This document shows positions 30,929 to 42,381 of a DNA stretch of 64,000 nucleotides, piece after piece; position 1 is the first letter of the stretch, and each line of letters starts with the position of its first letter. The stretch covers positions 23,194,617 to 23,258,616 of the forward strand of contig OZ025207.1 in NCBI GenBank assembly GCA_964019055.1, given 5' to 3'. Source of the DNA: Anthopleura xanthogrammica. Taxonomy: Eukaryota > Cnidaria > Anthozoa > Actiniaria > Actiniidae. The position numbers were made by a program, and so were the translations under genes. The notes under the pieces were generated by a model that saw only the letters and a program-made list of their open reading frames with translations, was not told the DNA's origin and made no database searches.

Positions 30929-33900
30929 TTAATAGTTACAACATTTCGGCTTCTCCTTTTCACAGATGTATGTTGCCGGAATTTTGACCACGCACTTGAC
31001 GTCATTCCATGTCATAGTATGCAAATACATTTCACTGCAATCTTCCTTAGTCCCTTTGTCATTATTGGGTTCACCAGAATTCCAGTTAGAGTACTGCCCA
31101 GATAGACTAGTGCCATCTATCCACGTGAACTTCTTGTTCCTGTCTGAAAATGTAAGAGAAAAGAAAGCACCACATCAAGAAATAAGATAGAGGATTTTAT
31201 GATGACATAAGAGAGAAGAGGGGGATGGGGGTATCCGAATAATTTATAGTGAAATCATCAATAATCCTGATCTGACTTATTTCATTTGTACTTAGATATA
31301 TTTGGATAAAATGAAAATCAGATTCTATACCTCAGTGTTGTCAAATGCATAGCATATTTTATCATTTTATCACTGTTTAGCCAAAGGGAAAAAAAAAACA
31401 TTAAAAAAATATTCAGCGGCAGGTCATCCAAAACACCTGCCCTCCAATGATCTTAGAAAACTAAGGCTTCTATCAAATAAGATTGCGTACTTTCTACATT
31501 TATCGTTTTACTAGACTATACCTCCAACTAGTCCTATCCAATGCAGGTTCGAGTGTCTCGGGATCGTACGTGCAAGGAGCGCAACATACTTGTTTTCTTG
31601 TGCAGAGTTGATTTTCACGAGATCACCACCCATCGCAAAACATGCTTTCCGTGCCTCCATCCAACTCTTTGATGTTCCTCCAAGTCGGTAGCAGGAACTC
31701 GAGCCTTCGTATGTTAGCCACCCTCTTGGACAGGACACTGGAATGAGAATTCCGATCATACTCAGATTATTAAACCCGATCGGTGGAATCAATTTGTATA
31801 TTTTCGAGTTCACTGGTATTTCGAAAAAGGTTTTCTTGATCAGTGCTAGTAATAAGAGTAAAATCTTTAGCTTAGAGGTGGGTCAGCCAAGAAAATAGTG
31901 GTAAACGAGTTGGGGCTACCAAAGACATTTCTTGTATAAACTATTTTATATTTTCCTTGTTTTTATCTCATATCAGAAATGTATTTTCTCTTCTTTTTCA
32001 CAGCCAAAATGTGCAAAAATGACATAACTTTACAGCGATATCAATATATTGCAAATGTTCCCTCCAAAACACTGGAAATCGCATTTCCGAGGGTCTCAAT
32101 CTCATTTTTTTTCAGGGGAGCATGCCCCCTAACACCTTAGATGCTCCTGCGAGCCTTCGGCAGTGATTAGTCTACGATCTTCCCATTCCAAACTACGCTT
32201 CTCAGTCCCTGCATAACAAAAATAGCACTTAAAAAAAACAGTTACATTCGAAAAGTCAAAATGGGAAAGGATAGACTGTATGACTGATGGAGGGAATTAG
32301 CAAAAGATGAGAGTGACCTAAAAAAACCTTTGTGTGAAACAGCTAAACAAATATTTGCTTGTCATAATTTTTTTTTCAATTAGTGATTTAAATGTTTAAA
32401 AGGTATTTTAATTCAAAATCTTGACTTTTTTTATATCGCAGTAAAGCACTGCCATTTTTGAGGGGGGTCATATGAAAATTATATATGATTTCAGGTACAG
32501 GTTACCCAAAACCACCATCCCCCTCTCCCCCTTCCTCCCGATAAAAAAAATGAAGAGAGAGAGAACAGCACCTCAAAGAAACTCAAACTGCTCATAAATT
32601 ATAATCAGTACACTAAATAAGACTCAGTCGGGCACTCAACAGCTCAAAATTCGGTTCAAGAAAATCATATCGCGCGCTTCGTTTGTGCATCCTCCTTTAA
32701 AAAAACACAGCTTCAAATTTTTTTGCGGATAGCCTGAAACCACCTCTGGGCTGACCAAAGTCAGGGCATGGCTAACTCAAAGATCGAATTGGAGTTTAGC
32801 GTGTTAGGTTTCACAGAGGGAGAAAAAATGGAGAAAAACCCTCGAATCAAGGGAGAGACTTAAGAGAGGATGTCAGCAAAAATCGAAAACATACGCTGGC
32901 AACACCCAAAAGTTCGATTTCGCTCATAGTTTGGTATTAGGTAGGCCTATATACGAGATATATCATGGTATGTTTCATTTGTCGAAATATGGCTTAATTT
33001 CCGAGAAAAACGAGAAAATCGAATTGTCAATAATTGACCCTTTGAGAGAGCCAAAATATACTCCAACTTCAAGGGGGCTCGCGTGCATTTGCAAAAATAA
33101 AAACTTGGGAACTGCAACTTGGGATCTTGGGATCTTGGGATCTTGGGATCTTGGGATCTTGGGATCTTGGGATCTTGGGATCTTGAGATCTTGGGATCTT
33201 GGGATCTTGGGATCTTGGGATCTTGGGATCTTGGGATCTTGGGATCTTGGGATCTTGGGATCTTGGGATCCTGGGGTCTTGGGATCTTGGGATCTTGGGA
33301 ACTGCAACTTGGGAACTTGGGAACTGCAACTTGGGATCTTGGGAACTTGGGATCTTGGGATCTTGGGATCTTGGGATCTTGGGATCTTGGGAACTGCAAC
33401 TTGGGAACTATTTACGCCATGTAGTGTTACTGCAGTAGCTTGAGCTGGTACTTTGCTATCTTACCATATTTTGCTCTTTTAGGTAATTTTTAAATTCATT
33501 TGATTGAGCGCACCGGCCGCCGTTCTTTGAAATTTCTCCAGCTTTAGATCTTGATTACTCGTCGCAGAATAAAAACCCCCAAAAATGCTTTTAGTCACGG
33601 TTAGAATATTATTTCGACTTTTCATTTTCTTAATATCGGCCTTTTATTTTATTTAGCACATGGTGAAAACATTTTTTGAAAATTCTTTACTTTTCACAAG
33701 GCGTCAAAGTACCCTGGTAAATTTTTTTTTCTTCACCGTTATGAATTTATTCGAAGACAATTATATAAAACACTTTTTAAAGAATTAAATATGTAGATAT
33801 TTTTGCAAAGTTACGCGAGCCCCCCCGAAGTTGGAGTATATTTTGGTTCTCTCAAAGGGTCAATTATTGACAAATTCTTTTTTCTCGTTTTTCTCGGAAA

Positions 33901-34364
33901 TGAAGCAATGTTTCGACAAATGAAATATACCATGATATATCTCGCATATAGGCCTACCTAATACCAAAATATGAGCGAAATCGAACTTTCGGCTGTTACC
34001 GGCAAATTTTGATTTTGTTCGATTTTTGTTGACATCTTCTCTTAACAAACTCTACTCACATGTGATGCTGTTGTCCAGAAATAGAATCCGTCATCAGTAT
34101 CCCTGCACTCGAGAACCTAACTAGTATACATGCACTACAACTACGTACACAACTATTGATTCCCTTGTCCATTAGTATAGGGAGCGATTTCTAGACCTGT
34201 ACTACTAGACTTACTAGACTTATTGTCAGTAATAATACTCTTCAACTATTTAAGCGCAAAACAATTATATTCTTCGACTTACGATATCTGGCTGCGTTGG
34301 CTGAGGGAAGGAAAGTCGTCAAATTGACCAACAAGAAGGCCAGGATTAAAGGTAGTTTAAACAT
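30929..34364 (-). CDS. Secreted single-domain C-type lectin (array member 5)
   Basis: Exons 34364-34283 (signal peptide [20 protein letters not shown]), 31737-31522 and 31143-30929 join in phase 1 to give 170 residues. The CTLD has [20 protein letters not shown], the loop RHSNLH before WIGLVG, EPN (SGEPNNDKG), KEDCSEMY and WND (MTWNDVKC), then [13 protein letters not shown]. It is the most upstream and most canonical member of the array. Intron 1 is enlarged by the 1.17-kb foldback element at 32869-34041. The likely role is secreted calcium-dependent mannose-type glycan binding, by family inference. Confidence 0.9.
32869..34041. mobile_element. Long foldback element with internal 9-bp minisatellite
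   Basis: About 230-bp arms (32869-33100 and about 33800-34041) are inverted copies. Left GATGTCAGCAAAAATCGAA pairs with right TTCGATTTTTGTTGACATC, and TAGGTAGGCCTATATACGAG pairs with CTCGCATATAGGCCTACCTA. Between them sits the GGGATCTTG array. The open frames rich in ILGSWDLG on one strand and DPKIPRSQ on the other are products of that array, not genes. Confidence 0.9.
33108..33410. repeat. 9-bp GGGATCTTG minisatellite
   Basis: About 30 copies of GGGATCTTG, interspersed with GGAACTGCAACTT variants. Because 9 is divisible by 3, long open frames appear on both strands. Confidence 0.97.
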
Positions 34365-35324
34365 GACTGTTCACCGCTTGCTTGTCTTGTCTATACTGTA
34401 GACGTTAGTATGAGTTAAGCCAACAAAACATCCTCTTAAACTATAGATAGATCAGAACTTCTTGAATTAACAAGAATTATCACGAGTAGAATTTGATTGA
34501 CGCCTGTTTTTGTTCTCAAAAGAAAACAGGGGGTAGGGGGTCAACTGCCGACGGCTTATTTGTGATATCCCACACGAATGATCGTTCATTGTCTATCGGA
34601 GGGGAGGGGTGCATGGGGTGGCTTGTGGGGTGGCGTTGCGTGTACATGTGGGGAGGGAGGGAGGAGGGAGGGGGAAAGGGGTTGAAGATGGATGGGATCA
34701 GTATTAGCGGATGATGCGGCTTTTTTACCGTTCACCACTTTCACATCCCATAATGCTTTGCGTTTTGGGGGCAACCAGAAAGAAAATTATTTAAGAATTC
34801 TCGTTTTCGTGTCGCCAAAATAAATCGTGGGTTTAGAGAAGTCTAATGGACTGCTGAATTCGTTGGAAAATTAACCGGCTTTTTAAATTGACATTTGATT
34901 ATTTCATATTTTACACAGTTAATTTCAGTTATCGAGAAGAGCCGAAGAACTTGGTATTTTAAATCACAAATAAGTAATTCAAAATGGCGCTAAAGCTATG
35001 GCCCCCAGGCAACCCCCCCCCCCCCCCCCCCTGCTCCGCAGTCCCTGTCTTGTCTCGTTGCTTCTTTTTTTTAACTAGTGGTGAATTTACTTTACGATAT
35101 TTTCCATTGCCGGATTTAGTTATTAATGCATACATTTGTGGACGGGAGGGCTCCAAACTGCAAGAACCAGACATTCAATTTGTTTGGTCCAATAGTTTCA
35201 AATTTTCGATTCACAAAAGAGTTTTTAACTATATCATTAGAAAATTAAGATTTTAGGATGAGGGTCTTGGGTTATGATGAATAATAGACACTCATTATAT
35301 TAATTATTCTTCGTTTTCACGTTT

Positions 35325-35400
35325 CGTCCTCTGGTGGACCTTAACAATATAGATACTAATTTCGTATGTATTGTTAAGGTCCACCAGCATGGCCGCCTGA
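35325..35400. repeat. Hairpin repeat, copy 1 (second at 41634-41770)
   Basis: TGGTGGACCTTAACAATA and TATTGTTAAGGTCCACCA are perfect arms. Outside them, GTTTTCACGTTTCGTC and CTCTCGGGAATGGATGAA are shared with the copy at 41634-41770. Confidence 0.85.
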
Positions 35401-35621
35401 TGTCTTTGTCTCTTGTCTCTCGGGAATGGATGAAAACCATCAACCCCTAACAGGGTCGTCTCGTCACTGGAACTTGCCATTGGCGCTATATTCAACGTGT
35501 GTAGGTAGCCCTATTGTTTTCTAGTGGTATTATATTTATCATATTAGACTAAAAAATTTGTCGTGACTTGTTTGAACAAGATCTACCCATAAACATTCAT
35601 AAGTGAACACCAAAGACCTTA

Positions 35622-35712
35622 GCCTCCTTCGCAGACGCTCTTAGGGTCGTCACGCAAGAGAAACGTTGCGTGACGACGTGACGACCCTAAGTACGTCTGC
35701 GAAGGAGGCTAC
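35622..35712. repeat. Strong hairpin (foldback)
   Basis: TAGCCTCCTTCGCAGACG...TTAGGGTCGTCACG is answered by CGTGACGACCCTAAG...CGTCTGCGAAGGAGGCTA, with a short loop that is itself partly inverted (CAAGAGAAACGTTGCG). Non-coding. Confidence 0.9.
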
Positions 35713-36475
35713 AAAAACCTTGGCATTACCTAATTAAACAATCATGTCCTACAGGTACCGCGCGAGGGGAGGGGCTGGTAGGGCTACATAACCCTACCAC
35801 TTTTTCTTTTTCCCATACTAGTCTCTTATATAGCCCCACCACTTTTTTTAAAAAGTGCTCCGCGGTCCAGCTAAAATACACTAGAATAAATGCATTTGAC
35901 GCTAGTAAATAGACGTGCAAGGATTGATGCATATATTTAACCGAACCTGTTTCTATAGCAATGCCGTCGTTATTACTATAAATGTGCAAATTTTCATTGA
36001 AATCTGGTTTTTTTTTTACAAGGGGTAGGGGGTAAGAAGTAGAGCTACTTGAATATCTAATAAAACTTATCCCACACCATAAAAAATACAGGCAATCACA
36101 ATAGACATACGCCATTGTATAAATATTCAATTTTATTATGATTTAATGACAACACCAAGGATGGTCTATAAAAGAAAAAGATTTGTATTTTACAAGCATC
36201 ATTCCTTGGACAGGGGTTCTTCCATGAGGTTGATCACTCCACATATACCCTGCTTGGCAGAAATTATTTCTCTCCTCTAACGAGAAAAATAGCAGTTATT
36301 ATGGATTCATGCAAATGAGATGCAAATGAGACAACAAGCATTGTATCGACCTGATAGCCTCACTTGTATAATTCTTAAAACAAAAGAATATCTCATTGCA
36401 GAATCAACTGTAAATATAACAGCTATTAGGAAACCTCCAACAGGTTACTCCACACGCACAACCATTACATTCATT

Positions 36476-36690
36476 ATTCACAACACACACACCACTCAAC
36501 TCACATGTTGATTTTTACAGAGGGAGGAAAACTGGAGTATCAGGGAAAAAAAACCTCATGGCAGGGGAGTGAACAACACATCATACAAACTCAACTCACA
36601 TGTGAGGAACCTGTGAATCCAGGTGTGAACTACACAATGGTGAGAGATGTGTCGTAGCAGCGCATACCACCCATCCCACCCTGGCCTGGA
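36476..36690 (-). repeat. tRNA-related SINE, second copy
   Basis: Shares ACTCAACTCACATGTTGATTT, GAGGGAGGAAAAC and GAACAACACATCA with 28875-29160. The tRNA-like end (GGGTGGTATGCGCTGC on the minus strand) abuts the 3' end of the EF-hand gene. Confidence 0.65.
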
Positions 36691-36708
36691 ATAAACATAT
36701 AGAATTAT

Positions 36709-38487
36709 CTATGAGAAATAATGGTCACACATAAGTATAGGACAGTCTCTAAACTCTGTTTCATAGTCATATAACAACTCCACCAGCTGTGGCTCATGTC
36801 TTGGACCACCAGAAAATCCACAATCTTGGAGCTTGTCTTCAGGATTGAGCTTCACTTTCTCTCCAGTTTTGGTAATGCAGCAAACAGATACACTCCTTGG
36901 TGTCCCACCAAACCTCTCACAGATCAACTGGATGACAGAATGTACTGTGATATGTGCATGGACATAAAGCTGGAAGTGTCCTGGATAGCTCTTGAGTTGA
37001 GGTAAGTTGGCAAAAGTTGTGAGTTTTAACTCTAGGCTGATAAACCTTTAAAAAAAGACAGAACATTCTTGTCAGAATTTAATAAGCAGGTGCTTATTGA
37101 GTATTAGTTGATCAAAAAAATGTAAAATCAGTTGTAAAACCACTGTTTTTGAAGAGCACAGACTCATTTGCTCAGACTTAGCCTCATTTTTAAGCTAGCT
37201 ATTCAACGACATCATTAAATGTCTGTGGGATTTCAAAACATTTGTATTGTTCAACTTGCACATTCTTTACATTACAGTTGACTTTAGCAAATCATTAGCA
37301 ACAGCCAACTGTAATGTAGAGAATGCACAAGATGAATAATACCAAACCCACAGACTTTTAATGACGTCTTTGAATAGCTAATCTATAATTCAGACTAAGC
37401 CTGTGCAAATGAGTCTGCTGTCTTCAAAAACAGTGGTTTGCATCGAATGCGAAACCGGTGTATTGGTGAAGGAAGGAGCTGGTACTCGGCATGTTATGCA
37501 AATTCCACAAATTGAACCAGAGACCCCAAAGTTGAGAGCCAAGTGTATTACTGCTAACCTTATCTTGTCCTCTTAACATATTATGTTGTGAATTTGGTAG
37601 AGATGATGGTTGGAAATTTGGGAGCGAAAATGGGAAGAATGCATATAAGGAATCCAAAAACTTCCTTACTTCTTCCATAAAAATATGTTACTAATTTACT
37701 CAGTATTATAGAAAAAAATTGCAAACTGATCTCTTTACCTAGGGAACTTCTCTATTGGAGGCTTCCATAACCCTATCTTACAACAAGGACAGTCTTCAAG
37801 CTTTTCACGTTCAAATGTCAACGGAGGCAATCCATCATCAGGAACACATTCCTCTTTTTTATAATACCGTAAGCCTTTAGAAAATTCCAAGTAATCCAGT
37901 CTTTGATTTTGATCTCTGTCTAATTTCTTGGCCAAAACATAAAGCTCTAAGTTGTTCGCAGGAGCGTTTAAGTCTCTCATCCCAGCGTAAAATTCTTCGT
38001 AAGATAATTCACCATCGCCATCAACATCAAATCGACGAAATAAATCAATGGCTCTAGAGTAATTATCCAACATCCATTTGTTCATACGAGCTACAAAGGC
38101 AGCATGGAGGTCCTCGGTGGCTTCAAAAGCGGCTGCAGCCTTTTCAATCTTGTCCTGAAAAATTACATGCAGACATTGTAATACAAGTTGATCATTTTCT
38201 GATGTTTACATCTTATGAATCTGTGGTTGCTGACTTACGATTACAATTAGACCACAAACCTTAGCTATATCTTCTTTACTCCTCTTCGGTTTAGCGCTTC
38301 TCTTCTTTCCTCCAGATCTAAAAAATTCAAAAAATCATAGAGAAAGAATTTGTCAAAGAATCAAAACATATGATTGATGTTGACATGCTCACTCCATCGA
38401 GTAACTTTAACCATTATTTTCCCCAATCAGCTTTAATTACTAAGCTCATTGAACTCACTTTTTCCCTCCTTTCTTCTTAACTGGCAT
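36709..38487 (-). CDS. EF-hand protein with a conserved-looking C-terminal domain, function unknown
   Basis: Four exons (38487-38459, 38317-38260, 38154-37739, 37045-36709) join in phase to 279 residues. Residues 1-29 are very basic (MPVKKKGGKK, then KKRSAKPKRSKED). Two EF-hands follow. The loop at 72-83 (DVDGDGELSYEE) is canonical. The loop at 108-119 (DRDQNQRLDYLE) has Gln where Gly is usual at position 6. Then comes a linker with DCPCCKIGLWKPP and a C-terminal region from about 168 (FISLELKLTTFANLPQLKSY, later VSVCCITKTGEKVKL) that could be a ubiquitin-like or beta-rich fold. It is probably a calcium sensor. An X-box-like site upstream hints at cilia. I do not recognise a named orthologue. 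Confidence 0.85.
37130..37443. repeat. Foldback element in intron 3 of the EF-hand gene
   Basis: About 110-bp arms: AAACCACTGTTTTTGAAGA with CAGACTCATTTGC on the left, and GCAAATGAGTCTG with TCTTCAAAAACAGTGGTTT on the right. The inner arms are GCACATTCTTTACATTACAG and CTGTAATGTAGAGAATGCAC. A diverged relative lies at about 53720-53880. Confidence 0.85.
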
Positions 38488-38592
38488 TTTTACTTCATAA
38501 AGCTTGTATTTTGGACAAAAGAACGTCAAAAGTAACTACAATTCCGACAGGAATGTGATGTTTTCGCTTCGAATTCACCGACAGCTTCTCAA

Positions 38593-38607
38593 GTTTCCCT
38601 TAGCAAC
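38593..38607. promoter_or_regulatory. X-box-like (RFX) motif upstream of the EF-hand gene
   Basis: GTTTCCCTTAGCAAC resembles the RFX consensus GTNRCC-N(1-3)-RGYAAC with one mismatch, about 110 bp upstream of the EF-hand gene start codon. RFX factors drive ciliary genes in animals. A single motif is weak evidence. Confidence 0.35.
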
Positions 38608-38649
38608 CTGTCACGTGACACCAATAAAAGTCAAAACGCGATCGACCGC

Positions 38650-39322
38650 AAAATATTTTTAATAGTCGTTCACAATTAAAAAAAAAAGAGAAGTGAATGA
38701 AGAATACTATAATTTTCTTTCTTTTTCAGTTTTGTTATTTTTGGAGTGATTTTGAACAGGACCAGAAAAGGATTCGAACTGACCGCGAAAAAGCAGGGTT
38801 AGTTAAAAACCACAGGGAACCCAAAACCTAATTGTTACCCGTGAGTTTTTCAAATTATGAAGGATTTTTTTACCTTTTTCTTTACTTTTCTAATTATACC
38901 ACGGAACCGCACCAGATCTTTCCCATCCCTTGAAAATTCCAACCCCCTCTGAGGGGAAGGTATGGATAATTTCTAGAACTACACAATATACCCTCCTCAG
39001 ACCCTAGCTTCCCAACCTTTGAAAATCGTAATCCCCTTTTCCAATATAGCGAACATGATGCATTGTGGTCTAGCTTGGGTATAAACATATTTTGGTCATC
39101 ATGCCTTATATGGTGTTGTTTGTAATCAAGCTAGACCACAATGCATATTATGTTTATGGAACTCAGAGAAGGCCTATGGGGAGGTATGGATATTTTCTGG
39201 TAAAATACTATATATATATACTTCCCACCATTTTGAAATTGCGATCACCCTCTTTGAGGTTGGTATATAGATAGAATAATTCAACCATCTTGTAAGTATT
39301 CAGAATGTACATTTATTCTACA
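38650..39322. other. Intergenic between the EF-hand gene and RP9
   Basis: No exon is seen. It contains diverged inverted segments around 39055-39150 (CCACAATGCATCAT-like arms with CTAGCTTG). The two genes point the same way, so this is the 3' flank of RP9 and the 5' flank of the EF-hand gene. Confidence 0.5.
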
Positions 39323-42094
39323 TTATCGTTTATCTTTAACTTTGTTCTTGTTTTTTTTGTGTTTATGTTTTCTGTGATCTTTTTGTTTTTCACTTTCACT
39401 ATCACTGTCACTATCACTAGGACTTGATCTTTTGTGCTGTTTATGCCTTCGTTTTTTGTGTTTTGTTTCCTCTTTTGATTTGTGTTTTTTATGTTTTCTT
39501 TTCTTTTTCTTTTGGTCAGAATCCTCCGATTCTGAGTCGCTTTCAGTGGTAGATTCTTCCAGTAGAGACTTGAGCTGTGCTATTCTGCAAGACGAAAAAA
39601 TACAACCCAGATATGTTTTTTCAAGATATTCTTGTCTTAGATAAGGTCAGGGTCTTCGGATCCCAGTGGATCATCCCCATCACTGAACCACCCCTATTCC
39701 CCCCCCCCCCCCCTCCGTGAGAAAATGCTTGTGGCAAAGTAGAGAACAACACATCAAACAAATTCCAGTCACTTTTGAAATCTTTAGGAATTGAACCAGA
39801 CGTCAGGTACCTATAGGACTTACATTGAGGAGAGGCCGGTATAGTTTTAATGCTTCCCACACTTCAGAGCATGAAATAACAGCCAGTCAACGGACAATGT
39901 CTGGCCAGAATTGGAACTTGTCTAGTCAAATTTTTGCCTTGCCAGTCATTTTGACCAGTAACGTTGAGCCAGAAATAGGGTTCGGCCAAGCTAAAACTAA
40001 TTTGGCTGTAACATGACTAGCGACTGACTGTCTGTTATTTCAAGCCCTGCACTTCACCTTTGAATTAAAAAACCTTTGTAGTGGCTGCCATGCAGCTTAC
40101 GATCATGAGTAGTTTCATAGACAAAATTTAAGGTTTCTCCAGCAAACAATAATCACCATGGTATGTGGTAAGATAATGTGTTATGCCTGGCTGTTGATCA
40201 TATCAGTTAAAAAAGGCATTTGCACAATACCTGCTTTCCTTTTCTGCTTTCTTATTTGATTGAATTATTTCATACATCGGATCTTCATGAGCCTGGGAAT
40301 GAAGGAAATTGAAATTTATTAGTTTATTTGCACCCATACCATCTGGCCATTTAAATAAAAATTTTAACAAATAAATGCAAAACCCTGATGAAACACCATA
40401 AAGTTGAAAACATTTGGTTTAAAAAAAAACATCCAAGTTTTACCTTTTACCACTGTTTTCATTGCAATGCATAATCGAGACAACTTTTGCAACAGGGAAA
40501 TAATAATATCTGCAAATGGTTAGACCTTCACGTGGCTTGGATGATTATGTTAATGGTGGTCCTGTCCCTTTCAGCTTAAGAGGCGTTAAAAGAGGGCCAC
40601 AGGTTTGTGAGATGAGTTACTGTTACGTACTACCCTCTATAAACAAGGTTTATTTATCTATTTTTTATTTAAATCAGGCAATACACTGCTATCAATCAAA
40701 CAAATTGTTTGGTAACTTTACATACTCTGACTAACGGCAGTGTAATGAAAACAATAGTAATAAATATGAAAATATGATCAATATTATAACTTACTATTCT
40801 AAATTTTTCTGACGACATATTTCCACTTATGAACAGTGGGCATTCTCTATCTCCCGTCCTGTGCCCATACTTCTTGCATCTCCAACCTGAAACAGTAATT
40901 TAATTCAGTTTCAGTGTTGAAACACAAAACCGTAAAAATACAAAATGCCTTATTTTAGGAAGTTTTTCAAAGGAAAAATGTGGAAATGATCTTGAAGGGG
41001 TAAAATAAGAACTGGGATTTGTTTATTTTGTACCAAGTTTTTTTAAAAAAAAAAGCTGCTAACAAGTCTATATGTTTTTTGGAAAAAAGTATAGATCCCC
41101 TGGTCTAAATGCAATAACTCTTCCTTAATGTGGAAAAATAATAATTTTTTCTTTTCATTACACTTCATGACTTTGACTTGCTTCCCCAAAGGCATCCATA
41201 ATCCTTTTGAAGGAGCTTCAGCAAGGAACTTTCTTGCTTCTTGGTTTTCTGGAAGATCAGGGATGCAATCCTCTGGTCTTTCAACTTCTTCCTAGGAAAG
41301 ATAAAACCAGGATTAGACTTGAGAAAATGGCTGGAAAATGGGGGAAGGCAGATAGGTGCTGAGATAGTTTGGAGCTGGGGTTTCCCATGACTAGTGCCCA
41401 GAGAGTACTAAGCAAGAGAGCACATCTCCATGCCCTATGATATTTATTGGAAAATCTATTTTTAGCTCGGTGAGCAGCTATGAAATATTTTCATCATTGG
41501 ATTCCTGATTCAGTCATGCTGCACACGGAGCTAAAAATACAAGTAGCTGTGTGCAGAGCTAAAAATAGATTTTCAAATAATTTTCATGTATGGGAGATGT
41601 GCTATCTTACTCTTATCTCTTGTTAGTGCATAATTCTTCGTTTTCACCTTACGTCATGCTGGTGGACCTAACAATAGATACTAATTTAGTGTCTATTGTT
41701 AAAGTCCACCCGCACGGCTACCATGTCTTCGACTCTTAATTGGCTCTCTCGGGAATGGTTGAAGACCATTAATAAGGCATTGCTTACCTTGATTGTTCCT
41801 GGTGGTGCCTGCTCATAACTAGAGGAAAAGAAAACACCATCACAATGGCATCAGTTAGTCTACTTTGTCTTTAAAATGGAAAACAATTATTTGCTTGGGG
41901 TTTGAGCACACGGATTTTGCCTACAGACCTTTAAAGTCCAACGCTTATTGCCATAAGATCTCACCAATCACAAAAGCAATATGTATCAACGACACTTACA
42001 AGATCTCTTTGTGTTTTATCCGTTCAATATCATCGCTTTCACTAGTTTTTCTCTTCTTACTTCTCCTGTCTCTTTTTGACTTCTTGTCCGCCAT
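39323..42094 (-). CDS. RP9: Retinitis pigmentosa 9 homologue (PIM1-associated protein, PAP-1)
   Basis: Six exons (42094-42000, 41818-41788, 41291-41162, 40886-40795, 40292-40231, 39584-39323) join in phase to 223 residues, close to human RP9 at 221. Diagnostic stretches are FYEQAPPGTIK (human FYEKPPPGLIK), RPEDCIPDLP, KGLWMPLGKQVKVM, the zinc-knuckle-like CWRCKKYGHRTGDRECP, and AHEDPMYEII. The cysteines and histidine are spaced as in the human protein. The C-terminus is a long Lys/His/Ser-rich tail with SDSDSDSESE, expected of a nuclear splicing-related protein. In humans PAP-1 is linked to the PIM1 kinase and to pre-mRNA splicing factors. The start ATGGCGGAC lies 287 bp from the oppositely oriented NDUFS6 start. 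Confidence 0.95.
39685..39835. repeat. SINE fragment with C tract
   Basis: A C run followed by CCGTGAGAAAATGC and GAACAACACATCAAACAAA, the same body as the SINEs at 29.05 and 36.55 kb, ending near a tRNA-like ATTGAACCAGACGTCAGG. Confidence 0.5.
39863..40049. repeat. CAGGGCTT-end short element, copy 2
   Basis: From CAGAGCATGAAATAACAG to CTGTTATTTCAAGCCCTG. Inside are GGCCAGAATTGGAACTTG and TTGAGCCAGAAATAGG. hAT-like ends (CAGGG...CCCTG). It lies in an intron of RP9. Confidence 0.8.
41634..41770. repeat. Hairpin repeat, copy 2
   Basis: CTGGTGGACCTAACAATA pairs with TATTGTTAAAGTCCACC. Shared flanks are ATTCTTCGTTTTCACC and CTCTCGGGAATGG. It is in an intron of RP9. Confidence 0.8.
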
Positions 42095-42381
42095 TTTTGT
42101 TTTTCTTGTCGATAAACCGCTGTACACAAGTAACATGAACGCAGACACAGGCAGCCCACGTTATTTTCCGTTTCAGAAATTCTTCTTAAATGTTAATTAA
42201 AAATAATAACTTATGATATATATTTAAAGATGATATGATATATTTTTATATTTAGCAATTTTTTTCCGAATGTTTCTATTACTTGAGTCTTTCGTTGATG
42301 TGAAATATAGTATGGGTTACCTGTGTTAAAAGGCACCCTGGGTAAAATGTCTCGATGCATTGTGGGAAATAGTGAACCAAG
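42095..42381. promoter_or_regulatory. Shared intergenic region (bidirectional promoter) of RP9 and NDUFS6
   Basis: Only 287 bp separate the two divergent start codons, so both promoters must lie here or in the 5' exons. No TATA box is obvious in either direction at a convincing distance. CATTGTGGGAAATAG near 42359 could be a core element close to the NDUFS6 start. Confidence 0.6.

Larger units (their letters stand above)
34390..35940. repeat. Lectin upstream block of member 5, interrupted by foldback elements
   Basis: Paralogous to 23760-24880, but carrying insertions: a CACTTTCACATCCCATAATG end near 34737, a C tract near 35011-35030, and hairpins at 35325-35400 and 35622-35712. No exon supported. 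Confidence 0.7.

Noticed and set aside
32931..33443. 170-residue ILGSWDLG frame and minus-strand DPKIPRSQ frames
   Set aside because: They are products of the GGGATCTTG tandem array inside a foldback element.
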